Positions 33,796 through 42,693 are shown, numbered from the stretch's first letter. The stretch is DNA of 64,000 bases from Thermoplasmata archaeon (GCA_030038095.1 JASHPK010000017.1:72689-136688), one strand, 5' to 3'. Program-made: numbers and translations. The notes: generated from the letters alone by a model not told the origin.

Positions 33796-34074
33796 ATGGG
33801 GCTCATCGAGCTGTTCATCGCGGTGCTCATCGCCGGGATCTCCGTCGTGAACGCCGCGGTGCCTCTCGGGGCCTGGTTCCGGGCTCGGGACGCCCGGTTC
33901 CTGCTCATCACCGGGGCCAACGCGATGCTCGCGGCCCTCGGGGGGGTATGGATCTGGGGCCAGCTCCCCGTCAGCCCTCCCGGGTACGCCTCGGTCGGGC
34001 TTCCGGTCCTCCTGATCGTGCTCCTGGCCACGCTGCTGTGGCTCGCCTCCAGCCTCTGGCGCCGCCGCGTATAG
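33796..34074 (+). CDS. small membrane protein (three helices)
   Basis: A 92-residue hydrophobic protein with predicted membrane helices at about residues 3-26, 36-55 and 65-86. It ends in a basic cluster (WRRRV), so the C terminus is probably cytoplasmic. The pattern resembles small archaeal regulators' membrane partners, but there is no recognised family. The downstream winged-helix gene begins four bases after the stop, so the two are surely co-transcribed. Confidence 0.78.
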   Translation: MGLIELFIAVLIAGISVVNAAVPLGAWFRARDARFLLITGANAMLAALGGVWIWGQLPVSPPGYASVGLPVLLIVLLATLLWLASSLWRRRV

Positions 34075-34077
34075 CCG

Positions 34078-34605
34078 ATGGAGGACGAACTCCTCGCGCT
34101 TGAGACCCGGCGTCGGATCTTCGAGGCCGCCCGCACCGCGCCCGGGAGCGGCGCCCGGGAGATCCAGCGCGCCGCGGGGACCGCCTGGGGGGAGACCGTG
34201 TACCACCTCGAGCGCCTCACCGAGGCCGGCCTCCTCCACCGGGAGCGGACCGAGCATCAGGACCATTACTTCGCGGCCACCGTGCCGCTCGGGGATCGGA
34301 ACCTGCTGCGCCTGAGCCGATCGCGGTCCGCCCGCCGCGTGCTCGTCACGCTGCTCGAGACCCCGTCCCTCACCGTTCCGGACCTCTCCCAGCGGACGGG
34401 ACTGAGCGCCGGTCGGCTGAGCGTTCACCTCCGGCGCATGCTCGAGACCGGGATCGCCCGCGCCGGTCGGCAGGGACGGTATCGCACCTTCGAGATCGTG
34501 GACCGGGACCGGGTGGCCCGAGTGCTGATCACCTATCGCCGGGGACTCGCGGACGCGTGGATCGACGGGGCGCTCGACACGTGGGCGGAGCTGTTCCGTC
34601 CCTGA
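34078..34605 (+). CDS. transcriptional regulator with two winged-helix domains
   Basis: A 175-residue protein made of two consecutive winged-helix units. Residues about 1-70 read LLALETRRRIFEAARTAPGS, REIQRAAGTAWGETVYHLERL, then a wing around HRERTEHQDHYFA. Residues about 75-150 read SARRVLVTLLETPSLTVPDL, SAGRLSVHLRRMLETG, then a wing ARAGRQGRYRTFEIV. This tandem ArsR-like arrangement is common in archaeal regulators. It lies between a membrane protein and an envelope/cupredoxin set, which it may control or respond to. Confidence 0.85.
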   Translation: MEDELLALETRRRIFEAARTAPGSGAREIQRAAGTAWGETVYHLERLTEAGLLHRERTEHQDHYFAATVPLGDRNLLRLSRSRSARRVLVTLLETPSLTVPDLSQRTGLSAGRLSVHLRRMLETGIARAGRQGRYRTFEIVDRDRVARVLITYRRGLADAWIDGALDTWAELFRP

Positions 34606-34681
34606 TCGGACGCCTTTGGACCAACCGATTCCGCGGTTGAACCAAAAAGGAGGTCCTTCCCGAAGGACCTCGGTCTCTCCG

Positions 34682-35692
34682 ATGGAACGTCGGCGGACCT
34701 CGGGTGCGGGGAGGACGAGCGGGGCGTTCCTTCCGTGGCTTTCGATCGCTTCGGCCCTTGTGCTCGTCCTGCTCTACGTCGCGCCGGCCGCCAGCGCGGC
34801 CGGCGCTTCCCCTTCCCGGCCCTCGATGGGAACGGCGTCCTGGCCGACCGCGGGATCTTCCTGGTCGAACGGGGTCGTTCTTTGCGTGTTCGCGCCGACC
34901 TCTCCCCTGGTCTCGGTCTCCGCGTCCGACCTCGCGAACTCGGGGATGACCGTGGGGATCGCCTCGGTCGAGGAGATCTCGGCCTCGGGCGCGGTGATCG
35001 GAACGACCCCCTCCGCGGGGATCGGCTGGACGGTCACCAACCGCTCGAGCGCTCTCTGGTACGACGAGTCGTACGCAGCCACCCTCCGCGTCGCCCCCTC
35101 CTCCACCGCCAGCTCGTCGCTCGGGACCGTGGACCTGACCCTCGACTTCGTCCTGCCGGTCTCGTACGTCGAGGGGGTCACCGAGAACCTCTCCGCGGTC
35201 ACGATGCAGCTGGGGGTGACGGGCTGGCCCTGGCAGGCAAGCGCCGATCACCTCGTCGTCAACCTCGCGCTCTCCCACGCCTTCGCCGGCACCGAGCATT
35301 TCACCCCGCCGAACTCCACCGGTGCGCTCGTCGCCAGCGTGTCGAACCAGTCGGGACGCGCCCTCGAGTACTTCGCCCCGGAATCCGAGGGGATCGTCCA
35401 GGGGACGACCGGGCCGGCCACCAGCGCGACGGTCGCGCCCAACTGGAGCGTGAGCCCTTCGGCGGTCTCCGTCGCGCTCGCCGTGGCAAGCTCGGTCGCG
35501 GAGTTCCAGTCGTTCAACTACACCGCGCACGTCGGGGTGTTCCTTCCGGCCACGATCGCCGGCATCCCGCTCTCCGACTACGCCGCCGTCGGCGCGGTCG
35601 CGGCCTTGATCGTCGTGGGGGTCGGACTGACCGTCCGGCGCGCCCGCCAGCGGCCCTCGGACCTCGTCTATGCAGAGGAGGAAGACGCATGA
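34682..35692 (+). CDS. secreted or membrane-anchored protein of unknown function
   Basis: About 336 residues from ATG 34682; an in-frame ATG at 34616 would add 22 residues. A positively charged N terminus is followed by a signal helix (LPWLSIASALVLVLLYVAPA), then an extracellular beta-rich region with many N-x-S/T sites, and a C-terminal membrane helix (YAAVGAVAALIVVGVGLTV) with a basic stop. The accaaaaagg element at about 34640 suits this start. No family is recognised. Its stop overlaps the next gene's start (ATGA), so it is coupled to the small Cys-rich and cupredoxin genes. Confidence 0.75.
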   Translation: MERRRTSGAGRTSGAFLPWLSIASALVLVLLYVAPAASAAGASPSRPSMGTASWPTAGSSWSNGVVLCVFAPTSPLVSVSASDLANSGMTVGIASVEEISASGAVIGTTPSAGIGWTVTNRSSALWYDESYAATLRVAPSSTASSSLGTVDLTLDFVLPVSYVEGVTENLSAVTMQLGVTGWPWQASADHLVVNLALSHAFAGTEHFTPPNSTGALVASVSNQSGRALEYFAPESEGIVQGTTGPATSATVAPNWSVSPSAVSVALAVASSVAEFQSFNYTAHVGVFLPATIAGIPLSDYAAVGAVAALIVVGVGLTVRRARQRPSDLVYAEEEDA

Positions 35693-35907
35693 ACGCGATG
35701 GGAGCGCGAGCTCGATCGGACCTGAACCCGTGGATGATCCATCTGCCGTGCGGCCACGACGTCGCTGTGCCATGCGGCTCGGCGGTGCCGGCCCAGATGG
35801 CCTGCGTCGTCCGTCACCAGAACGAGTGCTTCGAGCCGCTCGACGATACCGCGCCGTCGTGGCGGGCGCCACCGCTCGATCGTCTGAACTTGGTGGAGGA
35901 CCCGTGA
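35689..35907 (+). CDS. small Cys/His-rich protein (72 aa)
   Basis: A 72-residue protein sandwiched by overlaps: its ATG overlaps the previous stop (ATGA) and its stop overlaps the next start (GTGA). The central segment HLPCGHDVAVPCGS, then MACVVRHQNECFE, has four Cys and two or three His spaced like a small metal-binding (zinc or copper) site. Being wedged between a surface protein and a blue copper protein, a metal-handling role is possible but is inference. There is no signal peptide. Confidence 0.68.
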   Translation: MNAMGARARSDLNPWMIHLPCGHDVAVPCGSAVPAQMACVVRHQNECFEPLDDTAPSWRAPPLDRLNLVEDP

Positions 35908-36533
35908 CGCCGAGGCCTCTCCTCGGCCGGCGCGCCCTCCTCGCGAGCCTGGTCGCCGGGCTCCTCGTGGGCTTCGTCCCAGGGATCGCCGCCCCCGCGC
36001 GGCCGCCCGCCATCGGCCCCGGCCTGTCCGCGACGGCCGACTTCGTGAACGTGAGCACGACCTCGAGCTACAGCTTCCAACCCGCGACCTTCTACGTCTA
36101 TCCCGGCGCGATCGTCCACCTCGCGGTCACTCAGCTCGCGGGCTTTGCCCATACGTTCACCCTTTCGAGCGTGCGGAACGGGACGATTCCGCCCGGCGAC
36201 AATGCGACCGAGCTGTACCAATTCTTCCGGACGAACCCGCCGATCGTGAACCTCTCCCTCCCCGGTACGGTGGGGTTCGTGAACTCGACGACCTTCGTCG
36301 CCCCCGCCATCGGAACGTACGAGTTCGTGTGCACGGAGCCGGGGCACTTCCAGTCGGGGATGAAGGGATTCATGTACTCGACCACCTCGCCTCCCGCCGC
36401 GAGCTCGACGTCGTCCCTTCCGACCACCACGTACATCGTCCTCGGGATCGGCGTCGGAGCGGTCGTGATCGTGCTCGGCGTGATCCTCGCCGTGCGGCAC
36501 CGGCGAACCGCCCGCCCCCCGCCTCCGCCGTGA
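35904..36533 (+). CDS. membrane-anchored cupredoxin (blue copper protein)
   Basis: A 209-residue protein with an N-terminal signal helix (ALLASLVAGLLVGFVPGIAA), a cupredoxin domain (about 45-160) and a C-terminal membrane helix (IVLGIGVGAVVIVLGVILAV), so the copper domain faces outward. Type 1 copper ligands are His83 (FAHTF), Cys143, His148 and Met153 in VCTEPGHFQSGM, with the classic C-x4-H-x4-M spacing. It resembles sulfocyanin/plastocyanin-like carriers and probably moves electrons in a respiratory chain. Start GTG 35904 overlaps the previous stop. Confidence 0.9.
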   Translation: MTPRPLLGRRALLASLVAGLLVGFVPGIAAPARPPAIGPGLSATADFVNVSTTSSYSFQPATFYVYPGAIVHLAVTQLAGFAHTFTLSSVRNGTIPPGDNATELYQFFRTNPPIVNLSLPGTVGFVNSTTFVAPAIGTYEFVCTEPGHFQSGMKGFMYSTTSPPAASSTSSLPTTTYIVLGIGVGAVVIVLGVILAVRHRRTARPPPPP

Positions 36534-36584
36534 GGGCGTATCTCGACTTCGCTCGCTCGGGGCGTTCCAGGGGGGTGCGAGGGC

Positions 36585-38708
36585 GTGGATCCACGACAGG
36601 GCGGCTCTCCCTCGCTTTCGGGTCCGGCCGGGCGGACGAGGATCCTCGACGGGGGCGTCGTGGCGTACAACGAAGAGCGCACCCTCGAGCCGGCGGTTCG
36701 CTCGCTGCTCGATCAGGATCTGCCCGACGATCTGCGCTGGGGCACCCTGTGGATCGTCGCGAGCGGATGCACGGACTCGACGGTCCGCATCGCCGAAGGG
36801 CTCGCGGCAACCGATCCGCGGGTCCGGCTCGTGGTCGAGGCGGATCGGAGCGGGAAATCGCACGCCCTCCGCGAGGTCCTCCTTCGGGCCCGCGGCGATC
36901 TTCTCGTCCTCCTGAACGCCGATGCTCGAGCCGAGCCCGGTGCGCTCGCCGCGCTCGTCCGGGCCTCTCTCGACGCGCCCACCCCGTTCGCGGTCATGGC
37001 CCGACCGGTTCCGCCCTCCGGGCACGGGACTCGCTTCGAGCGGGTGGTCGAGCTCCTGTGGAACGTCCACCACGAGCTCCACCTCGAGGTGCCGATCGGC
37101 GCGAGCGGGACGAACCTCTCCGACGAGCTGATGCTGCTCAGCCTCCCTCAAGTTCCGGCGCTTCGGTCCGGGACGATCAACGACGGGGCGTCGCTCGGGG
37201 TGAGCGTGGCGCGGAACCGGGGTGGGGTTCGATACGCGCCCGAAGCTCTCGTCCGCATCTCCACACCGCTGACGTTCGGAGACCTCCTGCGGCAGCGCCG
37301 GCGGATCCGGACCGGGTACGGACAGCTCTCGAAGGAGTTTGGGAGCCGGCCGATGACGCTGCCCCGGCTCTTCGTCGCCGATCCACGTCGCGCCGTTCGC
37401 GTACTGCGGAGAAGCCTCGAGCATGGCGACCATCGTCTGGGGGACCTTCTCGCGCTGGCGATCGGAGAAACGGCCGGTTTCCTCCTCGCGACCTGGGACG
37501 CGCTCCCCCCCCGGAAGGACCACGTGAACTGGGACCGGATTCACACCCCGCCGCCGTCCGTGTCGACGCCGACTCGAGGGGACCGACCGGCCCCCGCGAC
37601 CCCGCGCCCGACGGACGCGCGGCTCGAGACGCTGCTCCGGGTCGCGGGTCAGTATCGATCCGCCCTCGCGGTCGACGAGCTTGTTTCGCTCCTGACCGAT
37701 GACGGCCCGGTCCGACGTGAGGAGGTCCTTCGCTGGATTCAGGATCGGCCGGACCTCGCCCGCTTCGCCGGGGATCGGATCTACCCCGCGGGCACGGACG
37801 CCGCCACGCTCTGGGAACGGCGCGCGCGGGCGGAGCGATACCACGGCGAGGCGCGCCGGCTCGTCGACGAACACCTCGCTCCCGTGCTCCGCTGGGTCCG
37901 ATGCGTCGGGGTCACGGGCTCGACCGCGTACGGGACCCCCGAGGCGGGTGATGACCTCGACCTTCTGGTGATCACCCAGCCGGGGACTCTCTGGGTTTGC
38001 CTCACCTACGCGTATCTCGCGGTCCGATTCCGATTCCTTTCGGCCGGGCGCGAGGACCGTCCCCGGCCGTGCTTCAACTACGTCCTGGACGAGGAGGTCG
38101 CTCGGGCCGAGTTCTCCCGGCCGCAGGGCCTGCTCTTCGCGCGCGAGGCGCTCACGGCCCGGATCCTCCGGGGGGAGGACTACTACGGGGCGCTCCTCGC
38201 CGGAGCACCCTGGCTGAGGGAGGAGTTGCCCCGTCTCTACGAGGGACGGTGCACGACGACCGACGCTCCCGAGCGCGACCCGGTCCCTTGGGCTCTTCGG
38301 GCCCTCAACTCCGCCCTCTTCCTCCCGGTCGCGGCCTACCTGCACCTGGTCGGTCTCCACCGGAACGCGAGGGGCCTCGAGCAGGGCGAGTCCCACGGCG
38401 GGTTCCGGGTCGTCACGGGCCCGGGCCGGATGGCACTCACGACCGCTCGGTTCGAGCACCTACGCTCGGAGTACGAGCATCGGCTCCCCGTCCGGCTCGG
38501 GCCCGAGGCGTCGACCGTGCCGGGCTCGGTCGAACGGGCCTCGCCGGTTTCTCCGTCGGGGTTCGAGCGGGCGCCCGGCCCATCGGCCGGGCCGCGGCGT
38601 GCGCGCCCGACGTCCGGCTCCTCGGTCCCGTGGAACGGCTCGGTCCCTGAAACCGGCCCGATGGCTCCTTCGCCGAACGACCTCGCGAGCGCCGGGGCCC
38701 CACCGTGA
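36585..38708 (+). CDS. glycosyltransferase family 2 - nucleotidyltransferase fusion
   Basis: A 707-residue protein. Residues about 22-310 are a GT-A glycosyltransferase: GGVVAYNEERTLEPAVRSLL at the start, SGKSHALREVL and LLVLLNADARAEPGALAAL with the metal-binding D-x-D variant (N-A-D-A). Residues about 350-600 form a second unit with a pol-beta-type nucleotidyltransferase motif VTGSTAYGTPEAGDDLDLLV near 442-461 (G-S and D-L-D). The last 70 residues are low-complexity. One chain that both transfers a sugar and a nucleotide is unusual. Start GTG 36585; the stop overlaps the next gene's GTG. Confidence 0.82.
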   Translation: MDPRQGGSPSLSGPAGRTRILDGGVVAYNEERTLEPAVRSLLDQDLPDDLRWGTLWIVASGCTDSTVRIAEGLAATDPRVRLVVEADRSGKSHALREVLLRARGDLLVLLNADARAEPGALAALVRASLDAPTPFAVMARPVPPSGHGTRFERVVELLWNVHHELHLEVPIGASGTNLSDELMLLSLPQVPALRSGTINDGASLGVSVARNRGGVRYAPEALVRISTPLTFGDLLRQRRRIRTGYGQLSKEFGSRPMTLPRLFVADPRRAVRVLRRSLEHGDHRLGDLLALAIGETAGFLLATWDALPPRKDHVNWDRIHTPPPSVSTPTRGDRPAPATPRPTDARLETLLRVAGQYRSALAVDELVSLLTDDGPVRREEVLRWIQDRPDLARFAGDRIYPAGTDAATLWERRARAERYHGEARRLVDEHLAPVLRWVRCVGVTGSTAYGTPEAGDDLDLLVITQPGTLWVCLTYAYLAVRFRFLSAGREDRPRPCFNYVLDEEVARAEFSRPQGLLFAREALTARILRGEDYYGALLAGAPWLREELPRLYEGRCTTTDAPERDPVPWALRALNSALFLPVAAYLHLVGLHRNARGLEQGESHGGFRVVTGPGRMALTTARFEHLRSEYEHRLPVRLGPEASTVPGSVERASPVSPSGFERAPGPSAGPRRARPTSGSSVPWNGSVPETGPMAPSPNDLASAGAPP

Positions 38709-39985
38709 CGGCGAGTGCCTCAGGCCCCACCTCCGCTCTGCCCGAGCTCGCCGAGGGGAACGGTCCGCCCGGAGCGACCGAAGCGGACCCGGAACATCTC
38801 GACCTTCTGGGCCGGAGCGGCTCCGTTCCCCTCGGGTTCGTGCGCACCGAACGACGGATCTACCTCGTGGCCCGGGAACGCTCCGCCCGCTGGCCGGTCT
38901 CGGTCCTTCGGGAGGGCTCCGCGGTCGTACGGATCTCGGGCGAGCTATACTCGGGTCCGGTCGATCTCGTGACCGATCCCGCGGGAAAGCGCGTAGTCCT
39001 CGAGCGCTTCCTCGCGAAGTTCGGCTCGGTCCGGTTCGCCCGATGGTACGACCACCCCGCCCGGATCCTCGAGATCCGCCTCGAGTCACGCGATCCACCC
39101 GAGGCGTCGCCCGCCCCTCCCTACGTCGACTGGCTGACCGCCGAGTTCGACAACGTCGCCGACGACTACGACCGGCACATCGCCGGCAACCGGATCAACG
39201 TTCTCCTGCGAGATCGATCGCTCGCCCACCTCCGGGAGCGGTTCCGGACCTCGCCCTCCCTCCTGGAGATCGGATGCGGCTCCGGGATGGAAACGCTGCC
39301 GCTCCTCGAGGAGGGACACGAGATCTTCTGTCTCGACATCTCGCCCCGGATGCTCGAGGTCGTCCGTGCGAAGGCCCACGCCGCGGGCCTCCAGGAGCGC
39401 CTTCGCACTCGACGGCTGCGCGCCGGGCAGCTCGGCGAGCTCCTCCCCGAGGTCGGCCGGGGGGCCTTCGACGGAGGATACTCCACCTACGGCGCGCTCA
39501 ACTGCGAGGAAGACCTCACGCCGATCCCCGGTGCCCTCCACGAGCTCCTCGGACCCGGGTCGCGGTTCGTGGCGGGCGTCTACAACCGCTGGTGCGCGTT
39601 CGAGGTCCTCGGCTACGCGATCTCGGGCCAGCCGACCCGGGCCCTCGGCCGACTCGGCCGGCCGATCCCCGTCGGTGCCTCGCGGTTCTGCGTGGACGTC
39701 TACGCGCACTCGGTCGGCGACTTCGACCGGCTCTTCGCGCCGTACTTCGATCGGGAGCGTACCGAGGCGGTGCCGGTCCTCCTCCCGCCGTCCGACCTCA
39801 TGGGCTACGCCGAAAGGTTCTCGCGCCATTTCGACCGTCTCTCCCGTTGGGACCGTCGGCTCGGAGCCGCCTGGCCGTTCCGCTTCTTCGGGGACCACTT
39901 CCTCTCGACCTTCCGGCGACGGGACGACCGGGGCAGAGGCGGTCCGAGCGCCCGACGCCCGACCGTCACGCCAGCGCGATCGTGA
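38705..39985 (+). CDS. split-barrel domain - SAM methyltransferase fusion
   Basis: A 426-residue protein. The N-terminal 130 residues look like an FMN/F420-type split-barrel (PLGFVRTERRIYLVARER, then GSVRFARWYDHPARILEIRL). Residues about 140-400 are a class I methyltransferase: FDNVADDYDRHI, motif I LLEIGCGSGMETLPL and EIFCLDISPRML. The start GTG 38705 overlaps the stop of the glycosyltransferase fusion, so the two are translated together. A combined role in tailoring a glycan or lipid is suspected, not shown. Its 3' end overlaps the DUF2079 gene by 20 bases on the opposite strand. Confidence 0.82.
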   Translation: MTASASGPTSALPELAEGNGPPGATEADPEHLDLLGRSGSVPLGFVRTERRIYLVARERSARWPVSVLREGSAVVRISGELYSGPVDLVTDPAGKRVVLERFLAKFGSVRFARWYDHPARILEIRLESRDPPEASPAPPYVDWLTAEFDNVADDYDRHIAGNRINVLLRDRSLAHLRERFRTSPSLLEIGCGSGMETLPLLEEGHEIFCLDISPRMLEVVRAKAHAAGLQERLRTRRLRAGQLGELLPEVGRGAFDGGYSTYGALNCEEDLTPIPGALHELLGPGSRFVAGVYNRWCAFEVLGYAISGQPTRALGRLGRPIPVGASRFCVDVYAHSVGDFDRLFAPYFDRERTEAVPVLLPPSDLMGYAERFSRHFDRLSRWDRRLGAAWPFRFFGDHFLSTFRRRDDRGRGGPSARRPTVTPARS

Positions 39986-42164
39986 GCCACCCCATCGCCA
40001 CGACCGCGGAGACGTCGAGGCTGTAGCCCCGCACCTCGAAGGTCAGCGAGGGTTCGGTCACCGTCAGGTTGAACCCGACGGTCGTCCAGGGCCCCCAGCC
40101 CGGGGGTCCGCTCCCCCCGCGAAGCTCCGCGTAGCTGAACGTCGTATCGTAGACGGTCGGCTGGCCCCACAGATTCGCGTTGACGGTCAGCACCGGATCG
40201 TCCGGCGCCGGGGGGGATGCGGCATCCCACGCCCCGGTCGAGACCCCGAGGAGGACCGTGTAGTTTCCGGCGGGCAGGTTGACCCCGGGCCCGGATCCTA
40301 CCAGGCCTTCGAGCCCCGGGGTCGAGACGACCGCGCCTCCGCCCGGGTCCCCCGCGAGGTCGGCGACGTACCCGCTGTCGCCCGTGTAGATGGCTCCGGA
40401 GTAGACCCCGGAGGCCGGCGGGGCGGCCCCGTAGAAGGTCCCGAGGTAGCCGGACGGCGCGCCGTAGCTCAAAGCCGGGCCCGTATAGCCCCGCTCGAAC
40501 AGCACGACGGCCCCGGCGGGCGTGGACCACGCGATGCCCCGAACGCCGTAGACCTCGGGATCGTAGACGCTCACCTCCAGCCAGGTGGGGACGAGATAAG
40601 TGCGGGCGACGGACAGCAGGACGAAGGGGGGCTCGTCGGTCGCGTTGAACGGGAGGAGCAGCCGCTGATTCGCCTCGTAGAGCAGCGAATAGGCGTTCAC
40701 GTCGTTCGCGACGAACGGGAAGACATCATCGCTCGCGAGCACGTACGCCCCGGCAGGCACGAGTCCGGCGAGCTTGACCACCTCCCCGTATCCGGGCGGA
40801 GGCGTGTAGGAGAAGGAGTAGGCGGACCCGTACGCGGCCCCGTAGAGCAGGGGGTCCGCGGGAGAGAGGGCGATATTGGCGGCGACCAGGACCCCGAACG
40901 CTGCGACGACCACGGTGGCGCGTCGGCGCCGGCGTCCGCCGCGCGCGGAGACGGCTCTCGCCCAGACCTCAATCTCGGACGCGTCCGGCGTCCGCTCGGG
41001 ACGGCGTGGCCGACCCTCGGCCCATCGGGCGATCGGAACGAGCCCGAACGCGAACCCGATGAGGAGCCCGGAGCCGATGATGAAGCCGTACTGGAACCCG
41101 AGCGCGACGTAGTTCGCGTTGTCGCTGAAGAACGAGAATACGAGCCAGGGCACCGACAGGAGGAGGGTCCGGGGGGCGAGGAGCGGGACGAAGCCGAGGA
41201 GCGCGAAGAAGACGAGCCATGACTCGACCTTCGTCCCGAAGGCGACCCCGAGGTAGCTCGCGCTCAGCTGCAGACCGGCCGGCGTCGTGCCCACCACGTA
41301 GCCGAACGGGTTCGGGGGGTACGCTCCGATCCCCAGCCAACCCGAAAGGTAGTCCTGGCGCACGAGGACGAGGAGCCCGTAGGCGACCACCGAGCCGATC
41401 AGGAGCGTCATCGAGGCGAGGGCGCGACGACTCGCGAACCAGCCGCGCACTTCCGAGCCGGTCCCTCGGCCCCGGCCCCTCCGGAGCGCCGACATCCAGC
41501 GGGCGAGGGTCGGGGACTCCGGCAGGAGGTACATGAGCCCCACGAAGGCGAGCAGGACCGGCCCGAGCTCGAAGGTGAGGTAGCTGAGCCCCGCGACGAG
41601 GAAGCCCCAGCCGTAGCGTCCGCGCTGCCAGAGGAGGACGACCGTGAACACCTCGAGCGGAAGGAACGACTCCGCGTGGAAGTCGTAGAGGTTGGAGGCG
41701 AGGGTCGGCGTCCAGAGGAGGTAGGCGACCGCCGCGAGCAGTGCCCAACGGCCGGAACCGGTCAGGTCCCGTGCGAGGAGGTAGAGCGGCAGCGCCGCGA
41801 GGGCCACCACCGCGGACTGGACCGCGAACAGCGTGAGGGAGGACGGAAGCGCGACATACAACGGGACGAGGAGGTAGAGCAGGAAGACGGAGTGGACCTG
41901 TAAGAGCGAGGAGAATCCCCCCGTCTCGTAGTCCGCGGTCTCCCAGAACGGCCGTCCGTGGGCCGTCGACCAGAGCGCCTGCTGATAGATTCCGAGGTCC
42001 CAGGTGCTCGTACCGAAGTTGAGCGCCCGCAACCAGGAGAAGGCGAACGAGACGGCCGCGTAGAGCAGGATCGCGGCAGCGAGCCAATAGACGGTCGGGA
42101 TCCGGGCGATCCGCTCGGCGCCGTTCGTGGTCTCCCGCGGCGCGAGAGCGGTGGGGGTCTCCAT
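39966..42164 (-). CDS. DUF2079 multi-pass membrane protein
   Basis: A 732-residue integral membrane protein of the DUF2079 family. The hallmark TSTWDLGIYQQALWSTAHG lies in the first extracellular loop (about residues 52-70), followed by PLYVALPSSLTLFAVQSAVV, AYLLWTPTLASNLYDFHAES and roughly ten to twelve membrane helices. The C-terminal 250 residues form an outside domain rich in Gly, Tyr and Thr. The fold resembles GT-C glycosyltransferases that use lipid-linked sugars, which fits the neighbouring glycosyltransferase, but the activity is unproven. ATG 42164 has a TATA element 30 bases upstream. Confidence 0.88.
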   Translation of the reverse strand: METPTALAPRETTNGAERIARIPTVYWLAAAILLYAAVSFAFSWLRALNFGTSTWDLGIYQQALWSTAHGRPFWETADYETGGFSSLLQVHSVFLLYLLVPLYVALPSSLTLFAVQSAVVALAALPLYLLARDLTGSGRWALLAAVAYLLWTPTLASNLYDFHAESFLPLEVFTVVLLWQRGRYGWGFLVAGLSYLTFELGPVLLAFVGLMYLLPESPTLARWMSALRRGRGRGTGSEVRGWFASRRALASMTLLIGSVVAYGLLVLVRQDYLSGWLGIGAYPPNPFGYVVGTTPAGLQLSASYLGVAFGTKVESWLVFFALLGFVPLLAPRTLLLSVPWLVFSFFSDNANYVALGFQYGFIIGSGLLIGFAFGLVPIARWAEGRPRRPERTPDASEIEVWARAVSARGGRRRRRATVVVAAFGVLVAANIALSPADPLLYGAAYGSAYSFSYTPPPGYGEVVKLAGLVPAGAYVLASDDVFPFVANDVNAYSLLYEANQRLLLPFNATDEPPFVLLSVARTYLVPTWLEVSVYDPEVYGVRGIAWSTPAGAVVLFERGYTGPALSYGAPSGYLGTFYGAAPPASGVYSGAIYTGDSGYVADLAGDPGGGAVVSTPGLEGLVGSGPGVNLPAGNYTVLLGVSTGAWDAASPPAPDDPVLTVNANLWGQPTVYDTTFSYAELRGGSGPPGWGPWTTVGFNLTVTEPSLTFEVRGYSLDVSAVVAMGWLTIALA

Positions 42165-42189
42165 CGGGCCCCGAAGCGAGGCCTCCCCT

Positions 42190-42198
42190 CGTATAAGG
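42190..42198 (-). promoter_or_regulatory. TATA box for the DUF2079 gene
   Basis: The minus strand reads ccttatacg, about 30 bases before ATG 42164. Confidence 0.55.
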
Positions 42199-42230
42199 GG
42201 GGCGACGGCGCATCCCGCGCCGGCTTATCC

Positions 42231-42240
42231 GCGCCGACGG
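42231..42240 (+). promoter_or_regulatory. TATA-like element for the 42265 gene
   Basis: cggcttatcc, about 29 bases before ATG 42265, on the other side of the short divergent gap from the DUF2079 promoter. Confidence 0.45.
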
Positions 42241-42264
42241 GCTCGGTGCGCGGAGGAGCAGAAG

Positions 42265-42651
42265 ATGCGACCGATCGCCGCGGCGGCCTGCACGATCCTG
42301 GGTGGGTTCTTCATCCTGATCGGGGGCGCCCTGGTCGCTCTCCTCGGGACGCTCGTGGTGTGGTTCCTCGGGGTCGGGGCGGCCTTCTTCTACCTCGGGT
42401 TCGCGGTCGGCCTGCTCGTGATGCTCGTCGGGGCCCTCATGTACCTCGTGCCGAGCGCAGGCAAGGTCTGGGGAGCGATCGCAATAGTGCTCGCGCTCGT
42501 CAGCATTCCGACCGCCCTCGCCGGCCTCGTCGTCGGGTTTGCCCTCGTCCTGATCGGTGGGCTGCTCGCCTGGTCGTACCGGCCTCCGCCCGCACCGGTC
42601 GAGTTCCGCGTGCTTTCCCCCGGGCCGCCGGATGGTGGCCCGTTCCGCTAG
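42265..42651 (+). CDS. four-helix membrane protein
   Basis: A 128-residue protein that is almost entirely membrane helix: about residues 4-26 (AAAACTILGGFFILIGGALV), 28-46, 48-64 and 70-100, with a short Pro-rich C-terminal tail. The GGFFILIGG start is a pattern seen in small archaeal membrane proteins of unknown role. Start ATG 42265 is preferred over an upstream frame extension that would run antisense to the DUF2079 gene. Function unknown. Confidence 0.75.
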   Translation: MRPIAAAACTILGGFFILIGGALVALLGTLVVWFLGVGAAFFYLGFAVGLLVMLVGALMYLVPSAGKVWGAIAIVLALVSIPTALAGLVVGFALVLIGGLLAWSYRPPPAPVEFRVLSPGPPDGGPFR

Positions 42652-42693
42652 GCGGGCCCAGAACCGCCATTAGCCGGGGAGCCTGACGGGCGC

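Noticed and set aside
35814-38459. 881-codon minus-strand open frame
   Set aside because: It is antisense to the cupredoxin and glycosyltransferase fusion, is full of Arg, Glu and Pro, and lacks motifs.
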